From Microbispora rosea (GTDB taxonomy: Bacteria > Actinomycetota > Actinomycetes > Streptosporangiales > Streptosporangiaceae), in assembly GCF_900156315.1 (NCBI RefSeq), contig NZ_FTNI01000002.1, forward strand, positions 484,598 to 548,597: DNA of 64,000 nt, given 5' to 3'. Positions 34,719 through 43,246 of this stretch are shown here, piece after piece; the stretch's first letter is position 1; the number at the start of each line of letters is the position of its first letter. Below the pieces are notes generated by a model, which worked only from the letters and a program-made list of their open reading frames with translations, did no database searches and was not told the DNA's origin. The position numbers and the translations under genes are program-made.

Positions 34719-35681
34719 CTAGGGAACCGCTCCGTATTCGGGGTTGGTGGCGAGCCAGTCGGCGTAGCGGGCGCTGCGCCGCACCGCGTCGGCGTACGCG
34801 GCCCGGGCGTGCGCGGCGACCACGGGGGCGGCCGCCCGCGCGCCGATCGAGTCGGCGTGCCAGCCGAGCAGATGCCGCCAGCGCAGCGGCGCACCGGCCA
34901 GCGGCATCATGACCAGCCCGGCGGTGAGCCGGAAGGTGGCCTGGCACAGGGCGACCGCCTTGCCCACTCCGACCAGGTGCAGGCAGGTCGCCACATCCGT
35001 CTCGTAGATGGACTCGGGGACGAACCCTGCCCGTGCGCAGGCGGCGGCGAAGCAGTCGGCGAAACAGCCGTCGCCGGGGGCGACCGTCCAGTGTTCCTCG
35101 GCGAGGCTGGACAGCTCCAGTTCCTTCTCCCCCGCGAGGGGGTGGTCCTCGGACAGGAGAACGAAGACCGGGTCGGTGCCGACCGTGGTCCAGTTCATCG
35201 CCTCGGCCGGGGGTGGCGGGCTGTCGCCGCACGTCCCGAGCAGCACGAAGTCGAGCCGGCCCGCCACCGCGAGCGCGGTCAGCTCACCGGCGGACCACGA
35301 GGTGCGGGTGGTGACGGGGACGCCCGGCTGGTCGGCGGTCAGCCGCTCGACGAGCCCGCCGAGTATGGGCCCGTTCGTCGCGCCGAGACGATAGCCGGGC
35401 AGCTTGACGGAGGTGTTGGCGAACCGCACCGCGTCCTCCTGGAGGTCTCGCACGGCGGGCAGCAGCACCCGGGCGCGGGCGAGCACCATCTCGCCGAGAG
35501 GTGTGGGACGGGCGCCGTTGCGGTCGCGTTCGAACAGCGGACCTCCGAGTGATCGCTCGATGCGCTTGAGCTGAGCGGTGAGCGACGGTTGGGCGAGGCC
35601 GAGCCGGGTGGCCGCTTTCGTGACGCTCCCGGCTTCGGCGACCGCGTGCACGATTCTCAGATGGCGGATCTCCAGATCCAT
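34719..35681 (-). CDS. LysR-family transcriptional regulator
   Basis: 320 residues. N-terminal HTH (LRIVHAVAEAGSVTKAATRLGLAQPSLTAQLKRIERSLGGPLFERDRNGARPT in LysR pattern), then a periplasmic-binding-like effector domain (LGATNGPILGGLVERL, AGRLDFVLLGTCGD, FVLLSEDHPLAG). No neighbouring gene is clearly its target: upstream is the nitronate monooxygenase-type gene, divergent by 259 bases, which is the best candidate. The C-terminal segment (RAAAPVVAAHARAAYADAVRRSARYADW) is an Ala-rich helix. Confidence 0.9.
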   Translation of the reverse strand: MDLEIRHLRIVHAVAEAGSVTKAATRLGLAQPSLTAQLKRIERSLGGPLFERDRNGARPTPLGEMVLARARVLLPAVRDLQEDAVRFANTSVKLPGYRLGATNGPILGGLVERLTADQPGVPVTTRTSWSAGELTALAVAGRLDFVLLGTCGDSPPPPAEAMNWTTVGTDPVFVLLSEDHPLAGEKELELSSLAEEHWTVAPGDGCFADCFAAACARAGFVPESIYETDVATCLHLVGVGKAVALCQATFRLTAGLVMMPLAGAPLRWRHLLGWHADSIGARAAAPVVAAHARAAYADAVRRSARYADWLATNPEYGAVP

Positions 35682-35896
35682 AGAGGGACGGTACGACCCC
35701 GGTGGTATGGCCGCAATCCCGCATTGTCATGAAATCTGACTTTGGTCCGTGAGCTATCGTCGCCGCTGTGACGCATGGTGCCGATGGGCCGTGCCGCGGG
35801 GAGGCGGCGATGGTGTGGAACGCGTTCTCACCTGGGCGTCGGCCATCCTCGGATGCCTGATTACCGGCTGGTAGGAACCCGCCCGATACGGCTTAT

Positions 35897-35910
35897 TAGA
35901 ACGCGTTGCA
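35897..35910. promoter_or_regulatory. KstR-like operator upstream of the nitronate monooxygenase-type gene
   Basis: TAGAACGCGTTGCA fits the mycobacterial KstR consensus TnnAACnnGTTnnA at all eight fixed positions, 30 bases before the ATG. Confidence 0.5.
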
Positions 35911-35940
35911 GTTCACTGGGAGCCGTCGTACGTTCGAGGC

Positions 35941-37056
35941 ATGCGGACACGTGTCACCGACATGTTCGGAATCGAGTTCCCCATTTTCGCCTTCAGCCAC
36001 TGCCGGGACGTCGTCGCCGCGGTCAGCCGCGCCGGCGGCATGGGAGTGCTCGGCGCCCTGTACTTCACCCCGGAAGAGCTCGAAATCGAGCTGAAGTGGA
36101 TCGACGACCACGTGGACGGCCGTCCGTACGGCGTCGACGTGGTGATGCCCGCCTCCTACGCGGGCGCGGACCTCGACGTGGACTCTCCGGCCGAACTGGT
36201 GGCGCGCCTGCAGGGGATGATCCCGCAGGGGCACCGGGCCTTCGTGGAGGACCTGCTGGCCCGGCACGGTGTGCCCCCGCTGGACGGCTCCGACTCCGGC
36301 AAGGTGCTGCTCGGCTGGACCGACGCGACCGCCCGGCCGCAGGTCGAGGTCGCGCTGCGGCATCCCATCGCGCTGCTCGCCAACGCCCTCGGCCCGCCGC
36401 CCGCCGACGTCGTCGAGCACGCGCACGCGAAGGGTGTGAAGGTGGCCGCGCTCGCCTCCACGCCCCGCCACGCGATCAAACAGGTCGAGGTCGGTGTGGA
36501 CGTCGTCGTGGCGCAGGGCACCGAGGCCGGCGGCCACACCGGAGAGATCTCCACGATGGTGCTGATTCCGCAGGTGGTGGACGCGGTGGACGTGCCGGTC
36601 CTGGCGGCGGGCGGCATCGGGTCCGGCCGCCAGATGGCCGCGGGCATGGCGCTCGGCGCCGAAGGCGTGTGGACCGGCTCGATCTGGCTCGCCGTGGAGG
36701 AGGCCGACACCTCGGAGACCGTACGGCAGCGCATCATCGCGGCCACCTCCCGCGACACGGTCAGGTCGCGGAGCTGGACCGGCAAGCCCGCCCGCCTGCT
36801 GAAGAACGAGTGGACCGACGCGTGGGAGTCGGCCGAGTCGCCCGGCACGCTGCCGATGCCGCTGCAGTTCATGCTGATCTCCGACGCGCTGCGGCGGATC
36901 GGCAGGTCTGACGCGACCGAGCTGGCCACGTTCCCGGCCGGTCAGATCATCGGCGCGATGAACCAGGTCAAGCCGGCCAGACAGGTCGTCTTCGAGATGG
37001 TGGAGGAGTACATCGAGGCCATGGAGCGCCTCGGCCGCATGACCGGCGACGGGTGA
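35941..37056 (+). CDS. Nitronate monooxygenase-family flavoprotein (Rv1533-like)
   Basis: 371-residue FMN TIM-barrel: MRTRVTDMFGIEFPIFAFSHCRDVVAAVSRAGGMGVLGAL at the N terminus, the phosphate-binding VVVAQGTEAGGHTGEIS, VPVLAAGGIGSGRQMAAGMALGAEGVWTGSIWL, and the family tail MVEEYIEAMERLGRM. It resembles M. tuberculosis Rv1533 more than true nitronate monooxygenases. Members include enoyl-CoA reductase-like and nitroalkane-oxidising enzymes, so the reaction is open. A KstR-like box upstream links it to lipid or sterol catabolism by inference. Confidence 0.85.
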   Translation: MRTRVTDMFGIEFPIFAFSHCRDVVAAVSRAGGMGVLGALYFTPEELEIELKWIDDHVDGRPYGVDVVMPASYAGADLDVDSPAELVARLQGMIPQGHRAFVEDLLARHGVPPLDGSDSGKVLLGWTDATARPQVEVALRHPIALLANALGPPPADVVEHAHAKGVKVAALASTPRHAIKQVEVGVDVVVAQGTEAGGHTGEISTMVLIPQVVDAVDVPVLAAGGIGSGRQMAAGMALGAEGVWTGSIWLAVEEADTSETVRQRIIAATSRDTVRSRSWTGKPARLLKNEWTDAWESAESPGTLPMPLQFMLISDALRRIGRSDATELATFPAGQIIGAMNQVKPARQVVFEMVEEYIEAMERLGRMTGDG

Positions 37057-37200
37057 CGCCGCGAGCGGCGAGGGCTCTCGCGCGCCCGGTCCCTCACCCC
37101 TGCCGTACCCTGCCCACACCCCTGCCCCGCCTCCCTCGGTCGCTCGGCCGCTGCGATTTACTGGCGGTGCAGTCGCGCGAGCCGAGGGAGGACGCCGGGG

Positions 37201-38394
37201 ATGAGTGGTGCCCGCGACGAGACCGTGGCGGAGGCCCCGCCCAGCCCGCCGCCGATCATGGGGAACGTCCCCGGCTCCTACGCCCTGAGCGTCTTCAGGG
37301 AGCGGCATCCGGTCCTCGTCCGCCAGATCGCGGGGGCGCTGCCGTACCCGCCGGACCGGCGGCGTGCCATCGACCGGCTGCTCGACGAGGTCGTGCGCGA
37401 CGTCATGGAGCCGCTGGAGCCGTCGGCGCACGACGGCGCCGCCTGGGCCGAGTGGGGACGCGGCAGGATCGGCCGGCGCTACGTCGACGTGCCGTTCCTG
37501 TGGGGGGAGAGCTACTTCTATCGCAAGGTGCTCGAAGCCACCGGATACTTCGGCGACGGCCCGTGGCGCGGGGTCGATCCGTTCGGCCCCATGAAGCAGG
37601 CCGAGCTCGACGGCCCGGTCGTGGACGCGGAGCTGGCGGCGCTCGACGAGACGGCGACGCTCTCCCCGGCCGAGCGGGCCGACGCGCTGCTGCTCGGCTC
37701 GCTCTGGGGCAACCGCGCGGACCTGTCCTTCGGCGTCACCGTCGAGGGCGACCGGGAGAGGGCCGCGGACCTGGTGGTGGACGACCGCCCGCTGCTGTGG
37801 TCGCTGATCGAGGCGGCCGCCCCGGGGAGGATCTGCCTGGTCGCCGACAACGCGGGGCGCGAACTGCTGCCCGATCTCGTGCTGGCCGACCACCTCCTCG
37901 CCCAGGGGCTCGCGGGCGAGGTCGTCCTCCACGTCAAGCCCTTCCCGTACTTCGTGTCCGACGCCACTCCCGCCGACGTGCTCGCGTGCCTGCGGCGGCT
38001 CGCCGCGGCGCCCGGCCGGGCCGGAGAGGCGGGCGCCCGCCTCTGGACCGCGATGGAGGAGGGACGCCTCAAGCTGCGGGCGCATCCCTTCGCCTGCGCC
38101 CCGCTGCCGTACGCGGAGATGCCGGACGACCTGCGGGAGGAGTTCGCGTCGGCGTCGCTGACCATAATGAAGGGCGACCTGAACTACCGGCGGCTCGTCG
38201 GCGACCGGATGTGGGCGGCGAGCACGCCGTTCGCCGCGGTCACCGGCTACTTCCCCGGGCCGGTCGTCGCGCTGCGCACGCTGAAGTCGGACGCGCTCGC
38301 CGGCGTGCCGGAGCGCACGCTGGCGGAGCTGGACGCGCCCGGTCGTCCCTGGCGGACCACCGGCACCCACGCCATGGTCCAGGCCCGCCCCTGA
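37201..38394 (+). CDS. Damage-control phosphatase, DUF89/ARMT1 family
   Basis: 397 residues. The subfamily III signatures are visible: FLWGESYFYRKVLEATGYF, VADNAGRELLPDL (metal-binding DN), IMKGDLNYRRLVGD (KGDxNYR) and LRTLKSD near the C terminus. Known members are metal-dependent phosphatases acting on sugar phosphates or damaged phosphometabolites; the substrate here is unknown. It stands alone, 145 bases after the previous gene, and is convergent with the MerR gene. Confidence 0.88.
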   Translation: MSGARDETVAEAPPSPPPIMGNVPGSYALSVFRERHPVLVRQIAGALPYPPDRRRAIDRLLDEVVRDVMEPLEPSAHDGAAWAEWGRGRIGRRYVDVPFLWGESYFYRKVLEATGYFGDGPWRGVDPFGPMKQAELDGPVVDAELAALDETATLSPAERADALLLGSLWGNRADLSFGVTVEGDRERAADLVVDDRPLLWSLIEAAAPGRICLVADNAGRELLPDLVLADHLLAQGLAGEVVLHVKPFPYFVSDATPADVLACLRRLAAAPGRAGEAGARLWTAMEEGRLKLRAHPFACAPLPYAEMPDDLREEFASASLTIMKGDLNYRRLVGDRMWAASTPFAAVTGYFPGPVVALRTLKSDALAGVPERTLAELDAPGRPWRTTGTHAMVQARP

Positions 38395-38429
38395 CGGCTG
38401 CCCGGTCCGGTCGCGTGCAGGACATGCGC

Positions 38430-39158
38430 CTAGCCTGCCATGAGCTGGGCCAGTCGGTCCCAGGCCGGGGATGAGGCCCCTGGCTGGGTTCGCGCGGCCA
38501 ACCGGGCGACGGCAGGGTCGTGGACGGGCCGGGTCTCGGATCGGCTGTGGTGGGCGGCGAACCAGCGTCGCGTACGGTCCGCGAGGGCGGGAAGACGGGG
38601 ATCGCTCGGCGGCCAGTCGTAGGCGGCGTCGTGTTCGAGATAGAGCGCGCGGAATTCCGGGTCGGCGATGAGTTCGCGTTTCTCGGCGATCCACAGGGCG
38701 GCGTCCTCGGGTGAGGCCGTCTGCATGAGGATCCACCCGTCGCGTTCCAGGCGGATCTGACGCTCACTGACGCCGAGCCGGCGCAGGTCGTCGAGATGAG
38801 CGGCGACTTCGGGGGAGACGAAGAGTCCGTCGCCGCCGCGCAGCTGGGCGAGTTGATCGCGGACGTGCCGCAGCTGCGCGATGCGGTCCCGGACATCGCG
38901 GTCGATCTCGGCCACGGCCGCCGCGAGCGCATCGGGGTCGGCGTCGAGCAGGTCCTTGATGCGGGCCAGCGGCACGCCCGCCTGAGCCAAGGTTCTGATC
39001 TTGATGAGCTGGACGGCGTCTTCTGCGGTGTAGCGCCGGTAGCCGGACGAGTCGCGGCCGGGCTCGGGGAGCAGACCGCGCTCGTGGTAGTGGCGGACGG
39101 CTTTGACGGTCACTCCGGCGTAGTCCGCGAGCCGGCCAATCGTGATCACGCTGGACAT
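38430..39158 (-). CDS. MerR-family transcriptional regulator
   Basis: 242 residues. MerR HTH at the N terminus (ITIGRLADYAGVTVKAVRHYHERGLLPEPGRDSSGYRRYTAEDAVQLIKIRTLAQAGVPLARIKDLL in MerR pattern), a coiled-coil dimer helix (EIDRDVRDRIAQLRHVRDQL), then a 120-residue C-terminal domain with no metal-binding Cys, so an organic ligand is more likely. It begins 15 bases after the serine hydrolase stop on the same strand. The MerR-type dyad lies in the promoter of that hydrolase, so the regulator probably controls its own operon from there. Confidence 0.88.
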   Translation of the reverse strand: MSSVITIGRLADYAGVTVKAVRHYHERGLLPEPGRDSSGYRRYTAEDAVQLIKIRTLAQAGVPLARIKDLLDADPDALAAAVAEIDRDVRDRIAQLRHVRDQLAQLRGGDGLFVSPEVAAHLDDLRRLGVSERQIRLERDGWILMQTASPEDAALWIAEKRELIADPEFRALYLEHDAAYDWPPSDPRLPALADRTRRWFAAHHSRSETRPVHDPAVARLAARTQPGASSPAWDRLAQLMAG

Positions 39159-39173
39159 CCTCGCACCGGACCG

Positions 39174-40598
39174 TCACACGCGCCGGGTCAGGCGGCCGCC
39201 GCCGTTGCGGAACCGCGCCCGGCCGTCGCGGACGTCGTGGTAGGAGACGAGCAGCAGCCGCAGGTATCCGTCGAACGTCTCCAGCGGGTATCCGGCGGGT
39301 GCGAAAAGGCCGGGCCGGATCGGCACGTAGCGCTGCGGCGGGGCGGAGGTCATGCCGCCCGCGAACTCGGTGAATATCCGCTCCTGGGATTCGTCCGCGG
39401 GTTCGTACGTCGTCCGCTCCTCGAGCTGGCCATCGACCACGCGGACGTCGATGCGGAGCTGGTTGGAGCGGTAGGTGCCCACGTAGGGGGTGAGGTCGAC
39501 GTCCTGTTCCGGTTCGGCGATCAGGGGAGGGATCTGGACGCCGAGATGCTCGCTCAGGAGCCGCCGCAGGATCTGGTCGTGCAGCACGATCGCCCCCGGT
39601 GTGTTGCCGTAGGCGGCGAAGACCAGGTCGTGCTCGGGCACGACGCACAGGATGGACACGCCGCCGGGCGACGCGCCCGACATGGCGAGCACGGTCGTGT
39701 CGCCGAACGGATACCGCACCCAGCCCAGGCCCATCGGCGGGACGTTCGGGGTCGCCATGTCGTACGAGACCTGCTGCATCAGCGCGGTCGACCCGGCCGA
39801 CAGGACACGTGCGCCCGATGGGGACAGACCGCCCGCGAGGTGGGTGCGTCCGAAGGCGAGCAGGTCGGCGATGGTGCCGATCGGTGTGCCGCCGGCCGGC
39901 CCCCAGGTGTCGGGCAGCATGAACATGCCCGTGGGCCTTGCCGCCAGGGTCCGCGGGTCGGGGAAGTGACCGATGGCCGTGCTGCGCAGGATGGCCTGTT
40001 CGGCCGATACGCCGGAGTCCTTCATGCCGACGGGTGCGTAGATGTCGCGTTCGAGCAGGTCGGGGAAGGGAACGCCGGTCACCGCTTCCAGCAGGCGGCC
40101 CGCGACGATCATGCCGCCGTTGCTGTAACTGAGCATCTCGCCGGGTTCGAACAGGGTGCCGCAGCCGCTCGCGAGGCCGTGGACGTAACTCTTCAGAGCG
40201 TCGCGGCCCTTGGCGTCGGGGAAGAAGAGGTCGGCGTCGATGCCGTTGGTGTGTGAGATGAGATGGCGGACCAGGATCTTGTCCGCCGCGCCCGGTGCGG
40301 CCAGGGCGAAGTCGGGGAGGTGTTTCACCACCGGCGCGTCGAGGTCCAGCACGCCCCAGTCGACTTGCTGCAGGACCAGCGTGGTGGTCAGGACCTTGGT
40401 GACGGAGCCGAAGAGGAATCCGGTGTCCTCGAGCATCGGGGCGCCGGTGGCGGCGTTCGCGGTGCCGTGGGCGACGACGACCTGCTCGCCGGCGTGGTGG
40501 ACGCCGGCGACGAACCCGGGGACGTTCCCGGCCTCGCAGTAGGCGGCGGCCTGCTCGCGGATCTGGGCTTCGACGGTGTGCAGCGCGTTGTCGTTCAT
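39174..40598 (-). CDS. Serine hydrolase, beta-lactamase / PBP4* family
   Basis: 474 residues from ATG 40598, chosen because it lies 7 bases after the -10 element; ATG 40607 would fall inside that element. Class C beta-lactamase-like core: FGSVTKVLTTTLVL (SxxK), MLSYSNGGMIVAGRLLEAVTG (YSN) and LAMSGASPGGVSILCVVP in place of the HxG strand. There is no signal peptide, so a cytoplasmic esterase or peptidase is likelier than a cell-wall enzyme. Co-transcribed with the MerR regulator. Confidence 0.85.
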   Translation of the reverse strand: MNDNALHTVEAQIREQAAAYCEAGNVPGFVAGVHHAGEQVVVAHGTANAATGAPMLEDTGFLFGSVTKVLTTTLVLQQVDWGVLDLDAPVVKHLPDFALAAPGAADKILVRHLISHTNGIDADLFFPDAKGRDALKSYVHGLASGCGTLFEPGEMLSYSNGGMIVAGRLLEAVTGVPFPDLLERDIYAPVGMKDSGVSAEQAILRSTAIGHFPDPRTLAARPTGMFMLPDTWGPAGGTPIGTIADLLAFGRTHLAGGLSPSGARVLSAGSTALMQQVSYDMATPNVPPMGLGWVRYPFGDTTVLAMSGASPGGVSILCVVPEHDLVFAAYGNTPGAIVLHDQILRRLLSEHLGVQIPPLIAEPEQDVDLTPYVGTYRSNQLRIDVRVVDGQLEERTTYEPADESQERIFTEFAGGMTSAPPQRYVPIRPGLFAPAGYPLETFDGYLRLLLVSYHDVRDGRARFRNGGGRLTRRV

Positions 40599-40605
40599 GC
40601 GGAAC

Positions 40606-40637
40606 ATCGTCGAACCCTGCCCCTGGGGCAAGGTCAA
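40606..40637 (-). promoter_or_regulatory. MerR-type promoter with dyad in a 20-bp spacer
   Basis: On the minus strand TTGACC (40637-40632) and GACGAT (40611-40606) are separated by 20 bp, longer than normal. The spacer holds the near-perfect dyad CCTTGCCCC-A-GGGGCAGGG (40633-40615). Long spacers with a dyad are the hallmark of MerR-activated promoters. Confidence 0.7.
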
Positions 40638-40668
40638 GCAGCGGCGTGGGCGCCTGCTGGGGAGCGCG

Positions 40669-41484
40669 TCATCGGCCCTGATAGAGGGGCGGGCGCTTGT
40701 CGCGGAAGGCGCGGGAGCCCTCCTTGGCGTCCTCGGAGCCGATGACCGGCCAGCCGATCGCGTCGGAGACCTTGAGGGCCTCGGCCTCCGGCATGCCCAG
40801 CGTCTCGCGGTAGGCGCGCAGGATCGCCTGGACGGCCAGCGGCCCACAGGCGGCCACCTGATCGGCGATCTCACGGGCCGCCTCCAGCACCTGCCCGTCC
40901 GGCACGACCCGGTTGACCATGCCCATCGCGAGCGCCTCGGCCGCCGTCACCGGCCTGCCGGTGAGCAGCACGTCCATGGCGAACGCGTACGGGATCTGGC
41001 GCGGCAGCCGTACGGCGCTGCCGCCCATCGGGAACAGCGCCCGCCGCGCCTCGAACAGCCCGAGCGTGGCGCTCTCGCCGGCGACGCGCAGGTCGGTGCC
41101 GACGAGCAGTTCGGTGCCGCCCGCCACGGCGTACCCCTCGACGGCGCACACGACGGGCTTGGCGGGCAGCGCCTCGGGATCGCGCAGCAGGCCCTTCCAG
41201 TGGTAGTCGGGGATCTCGGCGGCCCGGCGGCGCACCCGCTCGTCCTCGGACGGCGTGCCCATGGCCTTGAGGTCGGCCCCGGCGCAGAACGTGCCGCCCG
41301 CGCCGGTGAGGATGGCGACCCGCACCTCCGGCTCGTCCGAGATGTACCGCCACGCCTCGGCGAGCCCCACCAGCATGTCCTGTGAGAGCGCGTTCCTGGC
41401 CTCGGGCCGGTCCATCGTGACGACCACCACGTGACCGTCGCGCTCGATCCGGCAGTGCGGGGTGCTGATGGGCAGGAGCTCCAC
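40669..41484 (-). CDS. echA19: Enoyl-CoA hydratase, EchA19-like
   Basis: 271 residues from GTG 41484 (GGAGGA 5 bases upstream); the open frame to 41637 has no homology. Crotonase fold with the oxyanion-hole segments ILTGAGGTFCAGADLKAMG and VEGYAVAGGTELLVGTDLRVAGESATLGLFEARRALFPMGGSAVRLPRQIPYAFAMDVLLTGRPVTAAEA in pieces. The match to M. tuberculosis EchA19 (Rv3516) is close throughout, including LAVQAILRAYRETLGMPE and EDAKEGSRAFRDKR. EchA19 hydrates sterol side-chain enoyl-CoAs. Divergent from the fadD-ltp operon. Confidence 0.88.
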   Translation of the reverse strand: MELLPISTPHCRIERDGHVVVVTMDRPEARNALSQDMLVGLAEAWRYISDEPEVRVAILTGAGGTFCAGADLKAMGTPSEDERVRRRAAEIPDYHWKGLLRDPEALPAKPVVCAVEGYAVAGGTELLVGTDLRVAGESATLGLFEARRALFPMGGSAVRLPRQIPYAFAMDVLLTGRPVTAAEALAMGMVNRVVPDGQVLEAAREIADQVAACGPLAVQAILRAYRETLGMPEAEALKVSDAIGWPVIGSEDAKEGSRAFRDKRPPLYQGR

Positions 41485-41568
41485 AGGTGTCCTCCAGCTG
41501 GGCGGCGTCACCGGCTCGATCAAGCGCTTGTTCGACATGGCGCGCGGGGTTACTCTGCCCGCAAGAAC

Positions 41569-41582
41569 TAGAACCGATTCTC
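41569..41582. promoter_or_regulatory. KstR-like box in the divergent echA19/fadD promoter region
   Basis: TAGAACCGATTCTC matches six of eight fixed positions of TnnAACnnGTTnnA. It lies in the 214-bp gap between the two divergent starts. Confidence 0.4.
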
Positions 41583-41698
41583 GTCTGAGTCGCTCCGCAT
41601 TGCCAGGTCTTGTCAGCGTCGTGCCGGCGTGCTTCACTCCGCAGCCGCTCGTGCCGTCGACGTCCTGGTGTGCGGCGCACCCTCAAGGGAGCTGGCAC

Positions 41699-43246
41699 AT
41701 GGGCTCACTCGGTTTCTGGAGGCTGGCGCAGGCCGACCCGGCGTGGATCGCCGCGGTCGATCCCGACGGAACGGAGCATCCCGCGGGCGAACTGCTCGCC
41801 AGGGCCAACCGCGTGGTCCACGGCCTGCGCGAGCTGGGCCTGCGCCCCGGGGACGGCATCTGCGGCCTGCTGCCCAACGGCGCGGACGGCCTCGTGCTCT
41901 ACCTCGCGGCCCTCCAGGCGGGGTGGTACTACACGCCGGTCAACTGGCACCTCACCGGGCCCGAGATCGGCTACATCGTGGCCGACAGCGAGGCCGCCGC
42001 GTTCTTCGCCCACGACCGGTACGCCGCGGAGGCCGCCAGGGGCGCCAGGGAAGCCGGGATCGCCGCCGGCCGGTGCTTCGCGTACGGCGAGGTCGACGGC
42101 TTCCGGCCGGTGGCCGAGCTGACCGACGGCAGGCCGGACACCACGCCCCCCGGCCGTACGGCCGGGGCCACCATGCACTACACCTCGGGCACCACCGGCA
42201 GGCCGAAGGGCGTGCGGCGCGCGCTCACCGGCCTCGACCCCGACGACTCCGCCGAGCTGATGACCGGGCTGCTGCGGCTGTTCGGCGTGACGCCGGGCCG
42301 TCCGAACGCCCACCTGGTCACGTCGCCGAGCTATCACACGGCGGTCACCCAGTTCGCCGGTACGGCGCTGCACATGGGGCACACGCTCGTCTTCATGGAC
42401 AAGTGGGACGCCGAGGAGACCCTGCGCCTGTGCGAACGCCACCGCGTGACGAACTCCCACATGGTGCCGACACACTTCAAACGGCTGCTGTCGCTGCCCG
42501 AGGAGACGCGGCGCTCCTACGACCTGTCGTCGCTGCGATGGATGATCCACGCCGCCGCGCCCTGCCCGGTGCCGGTCAAGTGGCAGATGCTGGAGTGGTG
42601 GGGCGACGTGATCTACGAGTACTACGCCGCCACCGAGGGCGGCGGCACGATCGCGACTCCCGAGGACTGGAGGAAACGGCCGGGCACGGTCGGGAACGCC
42701 TGGCCGGGCAGCGAGCTGCTGATCGTGGACGACGAGCTCGCGCCGGTGCCCACGGGCACGCCCGGCACCGTCTACATGAAGATGGGCATCTCCTTCGAAT
42801 ACAAGGGCGACCCGGAGAAGACCGCGGCCAACCGGTTGCGCGATTACTTCACCGTCGGGGACATCGGCTACCTGGACGAGGACGGCTTCCTGTTCCTCTG
42901 CGACCGCAAGGCCGACGTGATCATCTCGGGCGGGGCCAACATCTATCCGGCCGAGATCGAAAAGGAGCTCGTGGTCCACCCGAAGGTGGCCGACGTGGCC
43001 GTGTTCGGCATCCCGGACGACGAGTGGGGCGAACGGATCATGGCCGTCGTCGAGCCCGCGCCCGGCGCCGTCCCCGGGCAGGAACTGGCCGCGGAGATCG
43101 TCCTCTCGCTGGAGGGCCGCCTGGCCCGCATGAAGTGGCCGAGCGTGATCGACTTCATCGACGAGATGCCCCGCGAGCCGAACGGCAAGCTGCTCAAACG
43201 CAAGCTCCGCGCCCCCTACTGGGAAGGCAGGGACCGTGCCATCTGA
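41699..43246 (+). CDS. Acyl-CoA synthetase (AMP-forming)
   Basis: 515 residues from ATG 41699 (AAGGGAG 7 bases upstream). ANL-family adenylation motifs: A3 MHYTSGTTGRPKGV, A5 YEYYAATEGG, A7 YFTVGDIGYLDEDGFLFLCDRKADVIISGGANIYPAEIE in blocks, and the C-terminal catalytic Lys in MPREPNGKLLKRKL. It activates a carboxylate to its CoA ester; in this operon a sterol side-chain acid is likely. It overlaps the next gene by 11 bp, which suggests translational coupling. Confidence 0.92.
   Translation: MGSLGFWRLAQADPAWIAAVDPDGTEHPAGELLARANRVVHGLRELGLRPGDGICGLLPNGADGLVLYLAALQAGWYYTPVNWHLTGPEIGYIVADSEAAAFFAHDRYAAEAARGAREAGIAAGRCFAYGEVDGFRPVAELTDGRPDTTPPGRTAGATMHYTSGTTGRPKGVRRALTGLDPDDSAELMTGLLRLFGVTPGRPNAHLVTSPSYHTAVTQFAGTALHMGHTLVFMDKWDAEETLRLCERHRVTNSHMVPTHFKRLLSLPEETRRSYDLSSLRWMIHAAAPCPVPVKWQMLEWWGDVIYEYYAATEGGGTIATPEDWRKRPGTVGNAWPGSELLIVDDELAPVPTGTPGTVYMKMGISFEYKGDPEKTAANRLRDYFTVGDIGYLDEDGFLFLCDRKADVIISGGANIYPAEIEKELVVHPKVADVAVFGIPDDEWGERIMAVVEPAPGAVPGQELAAEIVLSLEGRLARMKWPSVIDFIDEMPREPNGKLLKRKLRAPYWEGRDRAI

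Noticed and set aside
35896..38736. 946-codon reverse frame across the nitronate monooxygenase and DUF89 genes
   Set aside because: It covers two well-supported plus-strand genes and has no family resemblance.
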